Shown piece by piece: positions 1 to 5,690 of a stretch of DNA of 64,000 nucleotides (position 1 is the stretch's first letter; the number at the start of each line of letters is the position of its first letter). The position numbers and the translations under genes are program-made. Origin of the DNA: Celerinatantimonas sp046054195 (lineage in GTDB: Bacteria; Pseudomonadota; Gammaproteobacteria; Enterobacterales; Celerinatantimonadaceae); the NCBI RefSeq assembly GCF_046054195.1, contig NZ_JBEQCS010000006.1, positions 1-64,000 of the forward strand, read 5' to 3'. A model generated the notes under the pieces. It saw nothing but the letters and a program-made list of their open reading frames with translations, was not told the origin of the DNA and ran no database searches.

Positions 1-14
1 GTTTATGGCTCATG

Positions 15-56
15 GACACCTCTTTTTTTAGCTAGTTTATCTAACTAAAAGGTGTC
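15..56. terminator. Hairpin at the left edge
   Basis: A 7-bp inverted repeat (GACACCT ... AGGTGTC) is extended by a T-run/A-run pair around an AT-rich loop. It could be a terminator read in either direction, or a translational regulator of the gene that follows. It lies at the very edge of the window, so its upstream partner is unseen. Confidence 0.4.
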
Positions 57-196
57 TAGGAAATCAGTGGCGATTCAAAGCAAACCAAAAGGAACAGGCC
101 CGCAAACGCCAGCAGGCCCATCGGCAACGCCAAAAAGCGTTAGGTGTCACAGAGCTTCGTTTAAAGCTCTACCCTGTCGATATTGAGCGGTTAGAA

Positions 197-547
197 GTGA
201 TTCGCACCTTCTTTAGTTATCCAGAAGGCGTCGAACACAACTACGACAACACGCAAGATACCATAGAAGCGTTGATCCACCGCGTATACGACGAGCTGCC
301 AGCCATTCGAGAAAAGCTGTGCAAATGCCCACCTGCGGCCATCAACTGCCAGAGGGCTGCTGTAAAGACGCTCCCGGCGGCTTATTTCATGGAAGCGCCA
401 AATGCTGGCACACCCTGCACCGAGTTCGCATCCACGACCTCACCCGCCCAACAGATGAGGCCTATCGAGATAAGGAATCGACATGTTAGAACATCAAACA
501 CAACGAGAGCGCGTTCGAGGCGGCATATTGACCATTCAACAAACTAA
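197..547 (+). CDS. Small basic protein of the left element; start and 3' end uncertain
   Basis: I do not recognise this gene. The first ~45 residues look truly coding (ELRLKLYPVDIERLEVIRTFF, then a charged helix). The same frame is open back to about position 32 and reads a Lys/Arg/Gln-rich stretch, but without any ATG, so the N-terminus may be longer than this GTG start. After about position 320 the translation becomes low-quality (Pro/Thr/Arg-rich), while another frame (325-489) begins to look coding with a CPTCGH-like motif. Either two genes overlap here or one gene is frameshifted. The content suggests a small DNA-binding regulator at the recombination end of a phage or island. Confidence 0.45.
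   Translation: MIRTFFSYPEGVEHNYDNTQDTIEALIHRVYDELPAIREKLCKCPPAAINCQRAAVKTLPAAYFMEAPNAGTPCTEFASTTSPAQQMRPIEIRNRHVRTSNTTRARSRRHIDHSTN
325..489 (+). CDS. 54-aa Cys/His-rich small protein
   Basis: Begins MPTCGHQLPEGCC and has five cysteines and five histidines, which suggests a zinc-binding or host-takeover peptide. It starts inside the previous frame, and its TAG overlaps the ATG of the next gene (ACATGTTAG), a typical translational coupling. It may instead be the proper continuation of the upstream gene after a frameshift, because that protein ends ...KLCKC just where this one offers PTCGH. Function unknown. Confidence 0.45.
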   Translation: MPTCGHQLPEGCCKDAPGGLFHGSAKCWHTLHRVRIHDLTRPTDEAYRDKESTC

Positions 548-683
548 ATGGCGCGTCTCCCTCACCTTTATCAAAGATGAGAACTTGTGCAATGGCTATG
601 GCGTATCCAGAGAACTTGTCCGCTCCGAATATAGCGAGTCGAAAAAACAAGAGTTTCTAGAACACTCTTTTGGCATGTTATAG
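483..683 (+). CDS. 66-aa hypothetical protein
   Basis: Not recognised. It is a compact soluble protein with a beta-rich middle (WRVSLTFIKDE) and a charged C-terminus (SESKKQEFLEHSFGML). The ATG overlaps the stop of the 54-aa gene, and it is followed after a GGAG ribosome-binding site by a tiny membrane peptide, so it belongs to a tightly packed operon leading into the DUF4224 and integrase genes. A role in integration control or early phage functions is guesswork from position. Confidence 0.55.
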   Translation: MLEHQTQRERVRGGILTIQQTKWRVSLTFIKDENLCNGYGVSRELVRSEYSESKKQEFLEHSFGML

Positions 684-693
684 GAGAGCCGAC

Positions 694-777
694 ATGACGA
701 TCACCTTAATCACCATTGCAGTATTTTATCTGGCAAGGATTGGAATTAAACACGGACAGAATCAGGAGGCCGCATGA
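694..777 (+). CDS. 27-aa single-pass membrane peptide
   Basis: A very short gene: MTITLITIAVFYLARIGIKH forms one hydrophobic helix with a polar tail. Support comes from a good ribosome-binding site (AGGAGAG, about 8 nt upstream) and a four-base ATGA overlap with the next start codon. Both fit operonic phage microproteins. Function unknown. Confidence 0.5.
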   Translation: MTITLITIAVFYLARIGIKHGQNQEAA

Positions 778-998
778 ACGACACAGCTGACATGACCATA
801 CTCACGGAGCATGAGTTAACGCAGCTCACGGGCGCGAGTCGAGCAAACCTGCAAATCGAGGTTTTAGCTCGCAATGGCATCTATCATATTATCGATCGCT
901 ATGGGAAACCCAAATTGACCTGGTATCACGTCAATCACCCTAGAACGATGACACAAAGCGAAGATGTACCAGATTTTAGTGCGATGGATGCGATGTAG
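774..998 (+). CDS. DUF4224-type small protein, excisionase position
   Basis: A 74-aa protein with the DUF4224 pattern: a short LTEHELTQLTGA segment, then a helix and a beta hairpin with GIYHIIDRYGKPKLTW. This family is commonly encoded directly before tyrosine integrases in phages and islands, where it occupies the place of an excisionase or directionality factor. That role is inferred from position and is not proven for the family. The ATG overlaps the stop of the tiny membrane peptide, and the integrase begins 3 nt downstream. Confidence 0.75.
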   Translation: MNDTADMTILTEHELTQLTGASRANLQIEVLARNGIYHIIDRYGKPKLTWYHVNHPRTMTQSEDVPDFSAMDAM

Positions 999-1000
999 AG

Positions 1001-2017
1001 ATGGCAAGGAAAAGAACCAACCCGCAGGATTATGCGTTACCTAAACGGGTTTATCGAGGCCGCAGTGCCTATGAATGGAAACCAGCAGCAGGCGGAACAA
1101 TCCGCCTGTGCTCTTTAGAGGCTTCAATTCCTGATATATGGCTAGCCTTTGAGAAGAAAGTAAAAGAAATAGAAGACATTGAGACTGTCCAACATTTAGT
1201 GAACTGTTTCTTCAAAAGCGCTGACTTTCAAGAACTCGCGAACGAGACGCGAAAAGATTACCGTAAGTACGCCAAAAAAGTGTTACCTGTCTTTGGCAAA
1301 ATGAATGTTAATAAAGTTAAGCCCGAACATGTGCGCCTGTATATGGATAAACGAGGCTTACAATCACGCACTCAAGCGAACCGTGAGCATGCTTTCTTCT
1401 CGCGCTGCTTTCGCTTTGGCTACGAACGCGGGTTCTGCAAAAGCAATCCATGCAAAGGCGTTCGCAAATTTAAAGAAAAAGGTCGTAAACGTTATATCAC
1501 CGATATGGAATATGACGCACTGTATAAATCCGCAGCCCCAGTCATTCAAGTGGCGATGGAACTGGCATATTTATGTTGTGCGCGCCAGGGCGACATCTTA
1601 GCAATGCGAACGAGCCAAATCTTAGATGAGGGAATTTATATCGCTCAAGGGAAAACCGGCGTTGAACAAATCAAAGAGTGGTCCCCTCGCCTACGCAAAG
1701 CCATTGCTTTATCAAAACGACTCACAGATAAACCAGGCGTTGTTTCAACATTCGTAGTTTGCCAAGCCGATGGCAGCCGTTTTACCCGAGATGGATTTAG
1801 TAGCCGGTGGCGAAAAACACGCAGTAAAGTTCGTGAAAAAACAGGCTTACCGATGGATTTCACATTTCATGACTTAAAAGCAAAAGGGATCTCTGACTTA
1901 AATGGCACTTTAGAAGAAAAACAGATGATTTCAGGCCACAAAGATATCCGCCAAACAGCGCGCTATGATCGCAAAATTAAGCACGTTCGAGCTGTCGATG
2001 GAGACATAAAAAAATGA
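1001..2017 (+). CDS. int: Tyrosine integrase of the left element
   Basis: A 338-aa phage-type tyrosine recombinase. An N-terminal arm-binding/SAM-like region is followed by a catalytic domain: first Arg in CARQGDIL (around residue 197), Lys in AQGKTGVEQ, the box-II motif HDLKAKG in which Lys replaces the usual Arg of HxxR, GHKDIRQT, and the Tyr nucleophile in ARYDRK. The HxxK variant may be tolerated or may lower activity. The gene sits about 100 bp from the tRNA-derived att core at 2117, so it is the recombinase of the element lying to the left and not of prophage A, whose own integrase is at the other end. Confidence 0.9.
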   Translation: MARKRTNPQDYALPKRVYRGRSAYEWKPAAGGTIRLCSLEASIPDIWLAFEKKVKEIEDIETVQHLVNCFFKSADFQELANETRKDYRKYAKKVLPVFGKMNVNKVKPEHVRLYMDKRGLQSRTQANREHAFFSRCFRFGYERGFCKSNPCKGVRKFKEKGRKRYITDMEYDALYKSAAPVIQVAMELAYLCCARQGDILAMRTSQILDEGIYIAQGKTGVEQIKEWSPRLRKAIALSKRLTDKPGVVSTFVVCQADGSRFTRDGFSSRWRKTRSKVREKTGLPMDFTFHDLKAKGISDLNGTLEEKQMISGHKDIRQTARYDRKIKHVRAVDGDIKK

Positions 2018-2020
2018 ATT

Positions 2021-2060
2021 ATATTCTGAAAAATATTCTGAAAACGACGTTTTAAAACGT
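2021..2060. repeat. Tandem 12-bp repeats and 14-bp palindrome next to the left-element integrase
   Basis: Two adjacent copies of ATATTCTGAAAA (2021-2032 and 2033-2044) are followed by the perfect palindrome ACGTTTTAAAACGT (2047-2060). Their place between int and the att core makes them candidate arm-type or excisionase-binding sites of the left element. Confidence 0.45.
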
Positions 2061-2116
2061 AATTTAGAAAGTTCTAATGGAATGTTCAGCTAGAAAAGCT
2101 TTAAGAATCAAGAAGA

Positions 2117-2138
2117 AGGAGTGGTGCCCGGGGCCGGA
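2117..2138. repeat. attL: att core, left copy (left end of prophage A)
   Basis: A 22-bp sequence ending TGGTGCCCGGGGCCGGA is repeated perfectly at 44525-44546. It equals the 3' end of a tRNA-Leu (CCA end, acceptor strand and part of the T arm) read on the minus strand. The flanks on both sides differ between the copies, which defines the crossover core. The left-element integrase also ends here, suggesting that two elements share one tRNA target. Confidence 0.9.
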
Positions 2139-2178
2139 TTTTAACAACATATATTTTTCAACAAGTTAAGTGATTTTT

Positions 2179-2198
2179 GGTGTAAAAATGGTGTAAAA
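2179..2198. promoter_or_regulatory. Integrase arm-type sites, left arm
   Basis: Two direct copies of GGTGTAAAA (2179-2187 and 2190-2198, 11-bp spacing) lie 40 bp inside the left core. The same 9-mer recurs at 44378 and 44390, with a near copy at 44401, next to the other core. Distribution on both sides of att is what is expected for arm-type integrase-binding sites. Confidence 0.7.
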
Positions 2199-2359
2199 CG
2201 TTTATTTCATCATCTTACTGGAATGAAAACTTTCGGTTCGCATCAAGCCTATGCACAGTGCTGACAGAGCGCAAACAGAACGGATGTAGAATTGTTCTTG
2301 AGTGAGAGAAATATAGATATTGATACTTATATAAATAGATAAGGTAAAAATTATTGTTC

Positions 2360-2683
2360 GGCCACCGGAAAAAGGTGATGTTGGTGAGGAAGTTTAAAAT
2401 AATACTATATTTATATATAAATCATATAGTTAATATAGTGTGCAAAAGGTGAGAAATCGGTGCTAAAACGGTGATGTCATCACCTTTTGGTAAGGTGAGA
2501 TCACCCTATTTAAGGGTAATGAACAATTTAAATAAAATCATATAGTTAGAACATTTTTAAAATTCCTCACCTTTTAACATCACCTTTTCTAACCGTATTC
2601 TCACCTTTGTGTAATTCATATAAATCAAATAGTTAACCCGTAATATAGGGGTTTCCTCACCTTCTCACCTTTTTCCGGTGGCC
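2360..2683. other. Candidate replication origin: GGTGA iterons in mirror arrangement
   Basis: This non-coding AT-rich block is bounded by a perfect 19-bp inverted repeat (2360-2378 and 2665-2683). Inside are twelve GGTGA/TCACC pentamers: forward at 2374, 2383, 2448, 2470 and 2494; reverse at 2480, 2501, 2567, 2580, 2601, 2657 and 2665. A 15-bp palindrome lies at 2470-2484. Three direct repeats close to AAATCATATAGTTA occur near 2419, 2534 and 2622. P4 phage origins carry iterons beginning GGTGAACAG that are bound by the alpha primase-helicase, and this prophage encodes an alpha-like protein (39350-42046). An origin is therefore the best reading; an operator array is the alternative. Confidence 0.55.
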
Positions 2684-2773
2684 ATCTCATAAAAATTCCC
2701 TAAATCCGATTGATTTATCAATAGTGCGATAACTTTTCCAAGTGCAATTGATTACCCCGTAAAAACAGGCCGA

Positions 2774-2908
2774 CACTGCAGCATTCCGCATCCATTTGCA
2801 GCACGCAAAATCGCGGCTAAGCGCCTGCCCTGTCTGGTCTCAACGCATATGCAGCACTGCAGCATTTTTGATACAAAAAGCGCGCAGGCGTGGCGGGGAG
2901 TCGACTGC
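2774..2908. other. cos: Candidate cos region
   Basis: GGCGTGGCGGGGA at 2887-2899 closely resembles the P2 cohesive-end sequence as I recall it (GGCGAGGCGGGGA...). CACTGCAGCAT occurs twice (2774-2784 and 2855-2865) and TGCAGCAC twice (2797 and 2850), which could be terminase-binding repeats. In P2, cos lies beyond the 3' end of Q on the att/old side, and this site has that relative position, with cargo genes in between. Confidence 0.5.
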
Positions 2909-2924
2909 GCGCGCCGGGGTGAAA

Positions 2925-2952
2925 TTGACAGGGCTATTGATTGGTTTATAAA
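2925..2952 (+). promoter_or_regulatory. Sigma70-type promoter of the cargo operon
   Basis: TTGACA (2925-2930), 16 bp, TATAAA (2947-2952). It would begin transcription near 2960, just ahead of the hairpin leader and the P22AR_N gene. Confidence 0.6.
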
Positions 2953-2989
2953 ATAGCCGCAGTCTAAAAGAACGTTCAATAAGAGTGGC

Positions 2990-3026
2990 AAATTCAGTTG
3001 TACTGCTTTCCAGTACGACTGAATTT
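2990..3026 (+). promoter_or_regulatory. Leader hairpin before the antirepressor-like gene
   Basis: A 16-bp stem (AAATTCAGTTGTACTG paired with 3011-3026; the only non-Watson-Crick pair is G-U) with a 5-nt loop. It is not followed by a T-run, so it is not a simple terminator. It argues that this DNA is a 5' leader rather than the first codons of the gene, and it could control translation of the ATG at 3051. Confidence 0.55.
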
Positions 3027-3050
3027 ATCAAGCGAATAAATGAAGCAGGT

Positions 3051-3899
3051 ATGATAGGCGACACAAATATATATCACGTGGACTTTGACTCTGATAACTT
3101 AATCTTGATTGAGCAAAACGATATTCCCTACGTTCCTATTCGCCCACTTGCAGAAAACCTCGGCCTCAGCTGGTCTCCGCAAAAAGAAAAAATAGATACC
3201 CGATTTGCTAATGTTGTTAAATCACTTAAAGCACAAGGTTCAGATGGGAAAAGATATGAGATGGTCTGCCTACCTTTGCGTAAATTACCAGGCTGGCTTT
3301 ACACTATTAATCCGAATAAAGTGAAACCCGAACTCAAAGCTAAAGTGGAGCATTACCAAGAGCAGTGCGACGAAGCACTTTGGCAATACTGGACGACTAA
3401 ACATCACAGAGAAGGACAACCGCTTAAGATTCCCAATAACCTGCCCCCAAAAGATTATGCACACTATGTGATGCTTGAAGCCAACTTGCTCTATAAATTG
3501 GAAAAAATACAATCGAAGTTTAATCGAAAGCGTTTACGTGACCGAGTTCTTCAAGTTTCAGCAATTTTAGATGAAGAAAACCCTTTTCTTCCCGATGATG
3601 ATATTGCTCCGGAAAGTGCTCCATTAGAAGCGCAACTATTCTGGGCTAATCTCGCTGGGCTAGAACGTTCAGGAGTTCGATTAGATCACAGCCCTATCCA
3701 TAACTTAATCGCCCTCGATTTACACCAAGTTCAAAAAGAGTTTATTAATAATAACTGTGTCGTAGCTAGTGTTGACACACTCCGTAAAGTACTCCGACAG
3801 TGTGACTCTCCCAAATTCTTGGCAAAAAATAAAGCAGTCATCAGCCAAATCAATGGGAAAGTGGTTCGGTGTTGGATTTTTGAAGGAAATATAGATTAA
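3051..3899 (+). CDS. P22 antirepressor N-terminal domain (P22_AR_N) protein
   Basis: A 282-aa protein. Residues 15-120 match the P22_AR_N pattern: LILIEQNDIPYVPIRPLAE, GLSWSPQKEKI, then MVCLPLRKLPGWLYTINP and a helix ending DEALWQYW. Phage proteins with this domain act as antirepressors or regulators in the cytoplasm. The C-terminal half is not recognised. A GTG at 2985 would add 22 residues, but these encode a near-perfect hairpin, so the ATG at 3051 is preferred. The stop overlaps the next ATG (TAATG), so it is translationally coupled to a 7-TM protein. That pairing points to a cargo unit rather than lytic-cycle control. Confidence 0.75.
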   Translation: MIGDTNIYHVDFDSDNLILIEQNDIPYVPIRPLAENLGLSWSPQKEKIDTRFANVVKSLKAQGSDGKRYEMVCLPLRKLPGWLYTINPNKVKPELKAKVEHYQEQCDEALWQYWTTKHHREGQPLKIPNNLPPKDYAHYVMLEANLLYKLEKIQSKFNRKRLRDRVLQVSAILDEENPFLPDDDIAPESAPLEAQLFWANLAGLERSGVRLDHSPIHNLIALDLHQVQKEFINNNCVVASVDTLRKVLRQCDSPKFLAKNKAVISQINGKVVRCWIFEGNID

Positions 3900-5017
3900 T
3901 GGCAGAAGAAAAATCTAAAGTAGAACAACCAAAAACGGAAGTTACAGAAACAATAAAATATTTTCAAAAAACAAAATCTTTACTAGTTGGATCAACATTC
4001 ACTATATTTTTAGGTTTTATCATTATTTATTCCTATCTAAATGAATATGGTCTACTGCATGAATTACCCTTTATAATATCCGATTATAAATACCTCATGT
4101 TAATTGCAGCATCTGCCATAATAATTACAGGATTTCTGTATTTTTTCCTTATATATGCACCTTTAACTATCAATCTTAGCGAAGATATCCAAAATGCATC
4201 TAAGAACATAAAAATATTTTATAGAACAATAATAGCCATCTATTGCTTTTCTATAGTAACTTCTCTTTTATTAAACCATTACGAGATTGGATTAAAAAAT
4301 ACATTTACCACTTGGACTATAATATTTGTTGTTAGTATAATATCTTTATGCCTACTCATATATAAAGATAAAAACATAGTATGTAAATTCAACATAAAAA
4401 CTTTAAGTGGAATATGTACATATTTATTTATATTGTTCTTCATTTTTATTTTTCAATTTTGTTTTTATATTTTTTGGATAACGTTATATCCAAAAAATAA
4501 TGTTGATTCCATCTGGATAACTTCCATATTCAATATAGCATATTCCATCATACTATCATTTGTATACTTACCTTCAGAGAAATTCATAAAAATAAACAAT
4601 AAATATAAATTAAGATTTGAATATGCTCTTATTTTTGTTTTATTAATTTATTTTATTTTGACGCAGAAAAATAATATATTTGTAAATAAAATCATGCGAT
4701 TTTTCCGTCAAGGTGATTATTATGCTAGCATCGAATTAGTTTATGATGAAAAATATGATGTTTTAAGAGATAATTTTAAAAACCCTTGCACTAGACAAGA
4801 CGATCTAAGTTCCAATAATTCAGTATGCCGAAATAATCAAACTTTTCATGGCGTACATGTTATTTTAAGTGCTCCGAATAAATTATATTTCAAACTATTA
4901 AATGATCCAAACATGTATGTCATCCCTCAAAATGACTTCATTAATCAATGTAATTACTCACCTAAAAAGCCAGGGAAGGATTTTCAACACGCAAAGAACT
5001 TTAAAAAACACTGCTAG
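3899..5017 (+). CDS. Seven-TM membrane protein with Cys-containing C-terminal domain
   Basis: A 372-aa AT-rich gene. About seven hydrophobic helices lie near residues 28-48, 66-90, 108-126, 139-155, 170-198, 206-224 and 242-258. A soluble C-terminal domain of about 110 residues follows, with five cysteines (NPCTRQ, SVCRNN, NQCNY, KKHC). No family is recognised. It starts on the stop of the P22_AR_N gene (TAATG), so the two are made together. The base composition is far more AT-rich than the phage genes, which marks it as acquired cargo. A lysogenic-conversion or abortive-infection effector at the inner membrane is a reasonable hypothesis but is not shown. Confidence 0.6.
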   Translation: MAEEKSKVEQPKTEVTETIKYFQKTKSLLVGSTFTIFLGFIIIYSYLNEYGLLHELPFIISDYKYLMLIAASAIIITGFLYFFLIYAPLTINLSEDIQNASKNIKIFYRTIIAIYCFSIVTSLLLNHYEIGLKNTFTTWTIIFVVSIISLCLLIYKDKNIVCKFNIKTLSGICTYLFILFFIFIFQFCFYIFWITLYPKNNVDSIWITSIFNIAYSIILSFVYLPSEKFIKINNKYKLRFEYALIFVLLIYFILTQKNNIFVNKIMRFFRQGDYYASIELVYDEKYDVLRDNFKNPCTRQDDLSSNNSVCRNNQTFHGVHVILSAPNKLYFKLLNDPNMYVIPQNDFINQCNYSPKKPGKDFQHAKNFKKHC

Positions 5018-5044
5018 CGCTAATAATAGTGGACACTATCTATA

Positions 5045-5125
5045 GCCGGGTTGAGAGGTCTAATACAACACCCTTGAGGGGAATAAGCCCGGAGCCTCCT
5101 GTATGAGCTCTAGTTGAAACCCGGC
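5045..5125 (+). ncRNA. Structured C4-like RNA, copy 1
   Basis: An 81-nt element closed by GCCGGGT...ACCCGGC. The core TAATACAACACCC-TTGA-GGGGAATA forms a small inner hairpin, followed by GCCCGGAGC and a GAGCTC palindrome. The 5' CCGGG could pair with either the internal CCCGG or the 3' CCCGG, so two mutually exclusive folds are possible. Copies 2 and 3 share the core. The layout resembles phage C4 antisense RNAs (Rfam C4), but I could not test this. Confidence 0.6.
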
Positions 5126-5193
5126 ATCCTGCACTTGACCGCCCCTGGTGGGCGGGCTATGATCTTTGATACTAGAAATCAAACAGCGGTTAT

Positions 5194-5222
5194 CCGCACC
5201 CGTAAGCCTTTGCGGTTTTTTT
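5194..5222 (+). terminator. Terminator opening cassette 1
   Basis: CCGCA (5194-5198) pairs with TGCGG (5211-5215), followed by seven T and GTGCC. The same terminator sequence with minor changes stands at 17952-17979 in front of RNA copy 3, so it belongs to the duplicated cassette. Confidence 0.7.
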
Positions 5223-5265
5223 GTGCCTGCGATTTATTGCAGTGTGCACCCATGCCTATTTTATG

Positions 5266-5346
5266 GCCGGGTTGAGAGGCGTTAATACAACACCCGCAAG
5301 GGGAATAGGCCCGGAGCATCTGTTTGAGCTCTAGTTGAGACCCGGC
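5266..5346 (+). ncRNA. Structured C4-like RNA, copy 2
   Basis: An 81-nt copy of the element at 5045, about 80% identical by eye. The inner hairpin here is CCC-GCAA-GGG (GNRA-type tetraloop), and the closing GCCGGGT/ACCCGGC stem is unchanged. It lies about 55 nt before the 71-aa gene at 5403, so it is likely the leader of that transcript or an antisense regulator of it. Confidence 0.65.
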
Positions 5347-5402
5347 TCTCCAGCTACTAACTGGAGTTGCTGCTACACACTAAAATCAAACAGGATGACA
5401 TT

Positions 5403-5618
5403 ATGTCTAATTCATACGCTATTTCTGATTCAGATCTCAACACATTGCAAGAACTTCAAGGCACTCTGCAGTTGATGCGCTTTATGCTGGATGATGGCAC
5501 CGCCAAAGGTGACGTTCTGCAGGTGAACCCCGAACACCTCTCCCGCTTTCTGGAATTGATGAATGACCAAGTGAGTAATGTTATTCAACATGTGGATGGA
5601 ACTAGCTCCATTCGCTAG
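5403..5618 (+). CDS. 71-aa cassette protein, copy 1
   Basis: A small acidic helical protein beginning MSNSYAISDSDLNTLQELQ, with a conserved C-terminal helix (FLELMNDQVSNVIQHV). It is homologous and equal in length to the protein at 18145-18360, so the family is real. The ATG at 5403 is chosen because the paralogue aligns from there and CAGGATGA precedes it; an upstream start would lie close to the RNA element. Not recognised. It is always found here with the C4-like RNA before it and a hairpin after it. It may be the regulator or target of that RNA, or an antitoxin-like partner for neighbouring cargo. Confidence 0.7.
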   Translation: MSNSYAISDSDLNTLQELQGTLQLMRFMLDDGTAKGDVLQVNPEHLSRFLELMNDQVSNVIQHVDGTSSIR

Positions 5619-5642
5619 TCAGTTTATTGTGCTTTTGCTAAA

Positions 5643-5677
5643 GTAATGCTGCTATCCATCTGATATAGCAGCATTAC
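5643..5677. terminator. 13-bp hairpin closing cassette 1
   Basis: GTAATGCTGCTAT pairs perfectly with ATAGCAGCATTAC around a 9-nt loop, only 14 nt before the start of the KAP-type gene. It lacks a T-run, so it may act as an RNA-processing or attenuation structure rather than a full terminator. Confidence 0.6.
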
Positions 5678-5690
5678 ACGGGAAGGCTCC

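Noticed and set aside
1001..2017. This integrase belonging to prophage A
   Set aside because: It lies outside the 22-bp core, and prophage A has its own complete integrase with matching arm sites at the other end.
2400..2640. CRISPR-like AT-rich repeats
   Set aside because: Only three imperfect copies, unequal spacing, no cas genes; the GGTGA motifs fit an origin or operator array better.
2987..3050. First 22 codons of the P22_AR_N gene from GTG 2985
   Set aside because: They encode an almost perfect 16-bp hairpin and extend beyond the usual family N-terminus; a leader is more likely.
5045..5346. Retron msr-msd or group II intron RNA
   Set aside because: No reverse transcriptase gene is present anywhere nearby, and the element repeats three times with a C4-like core.
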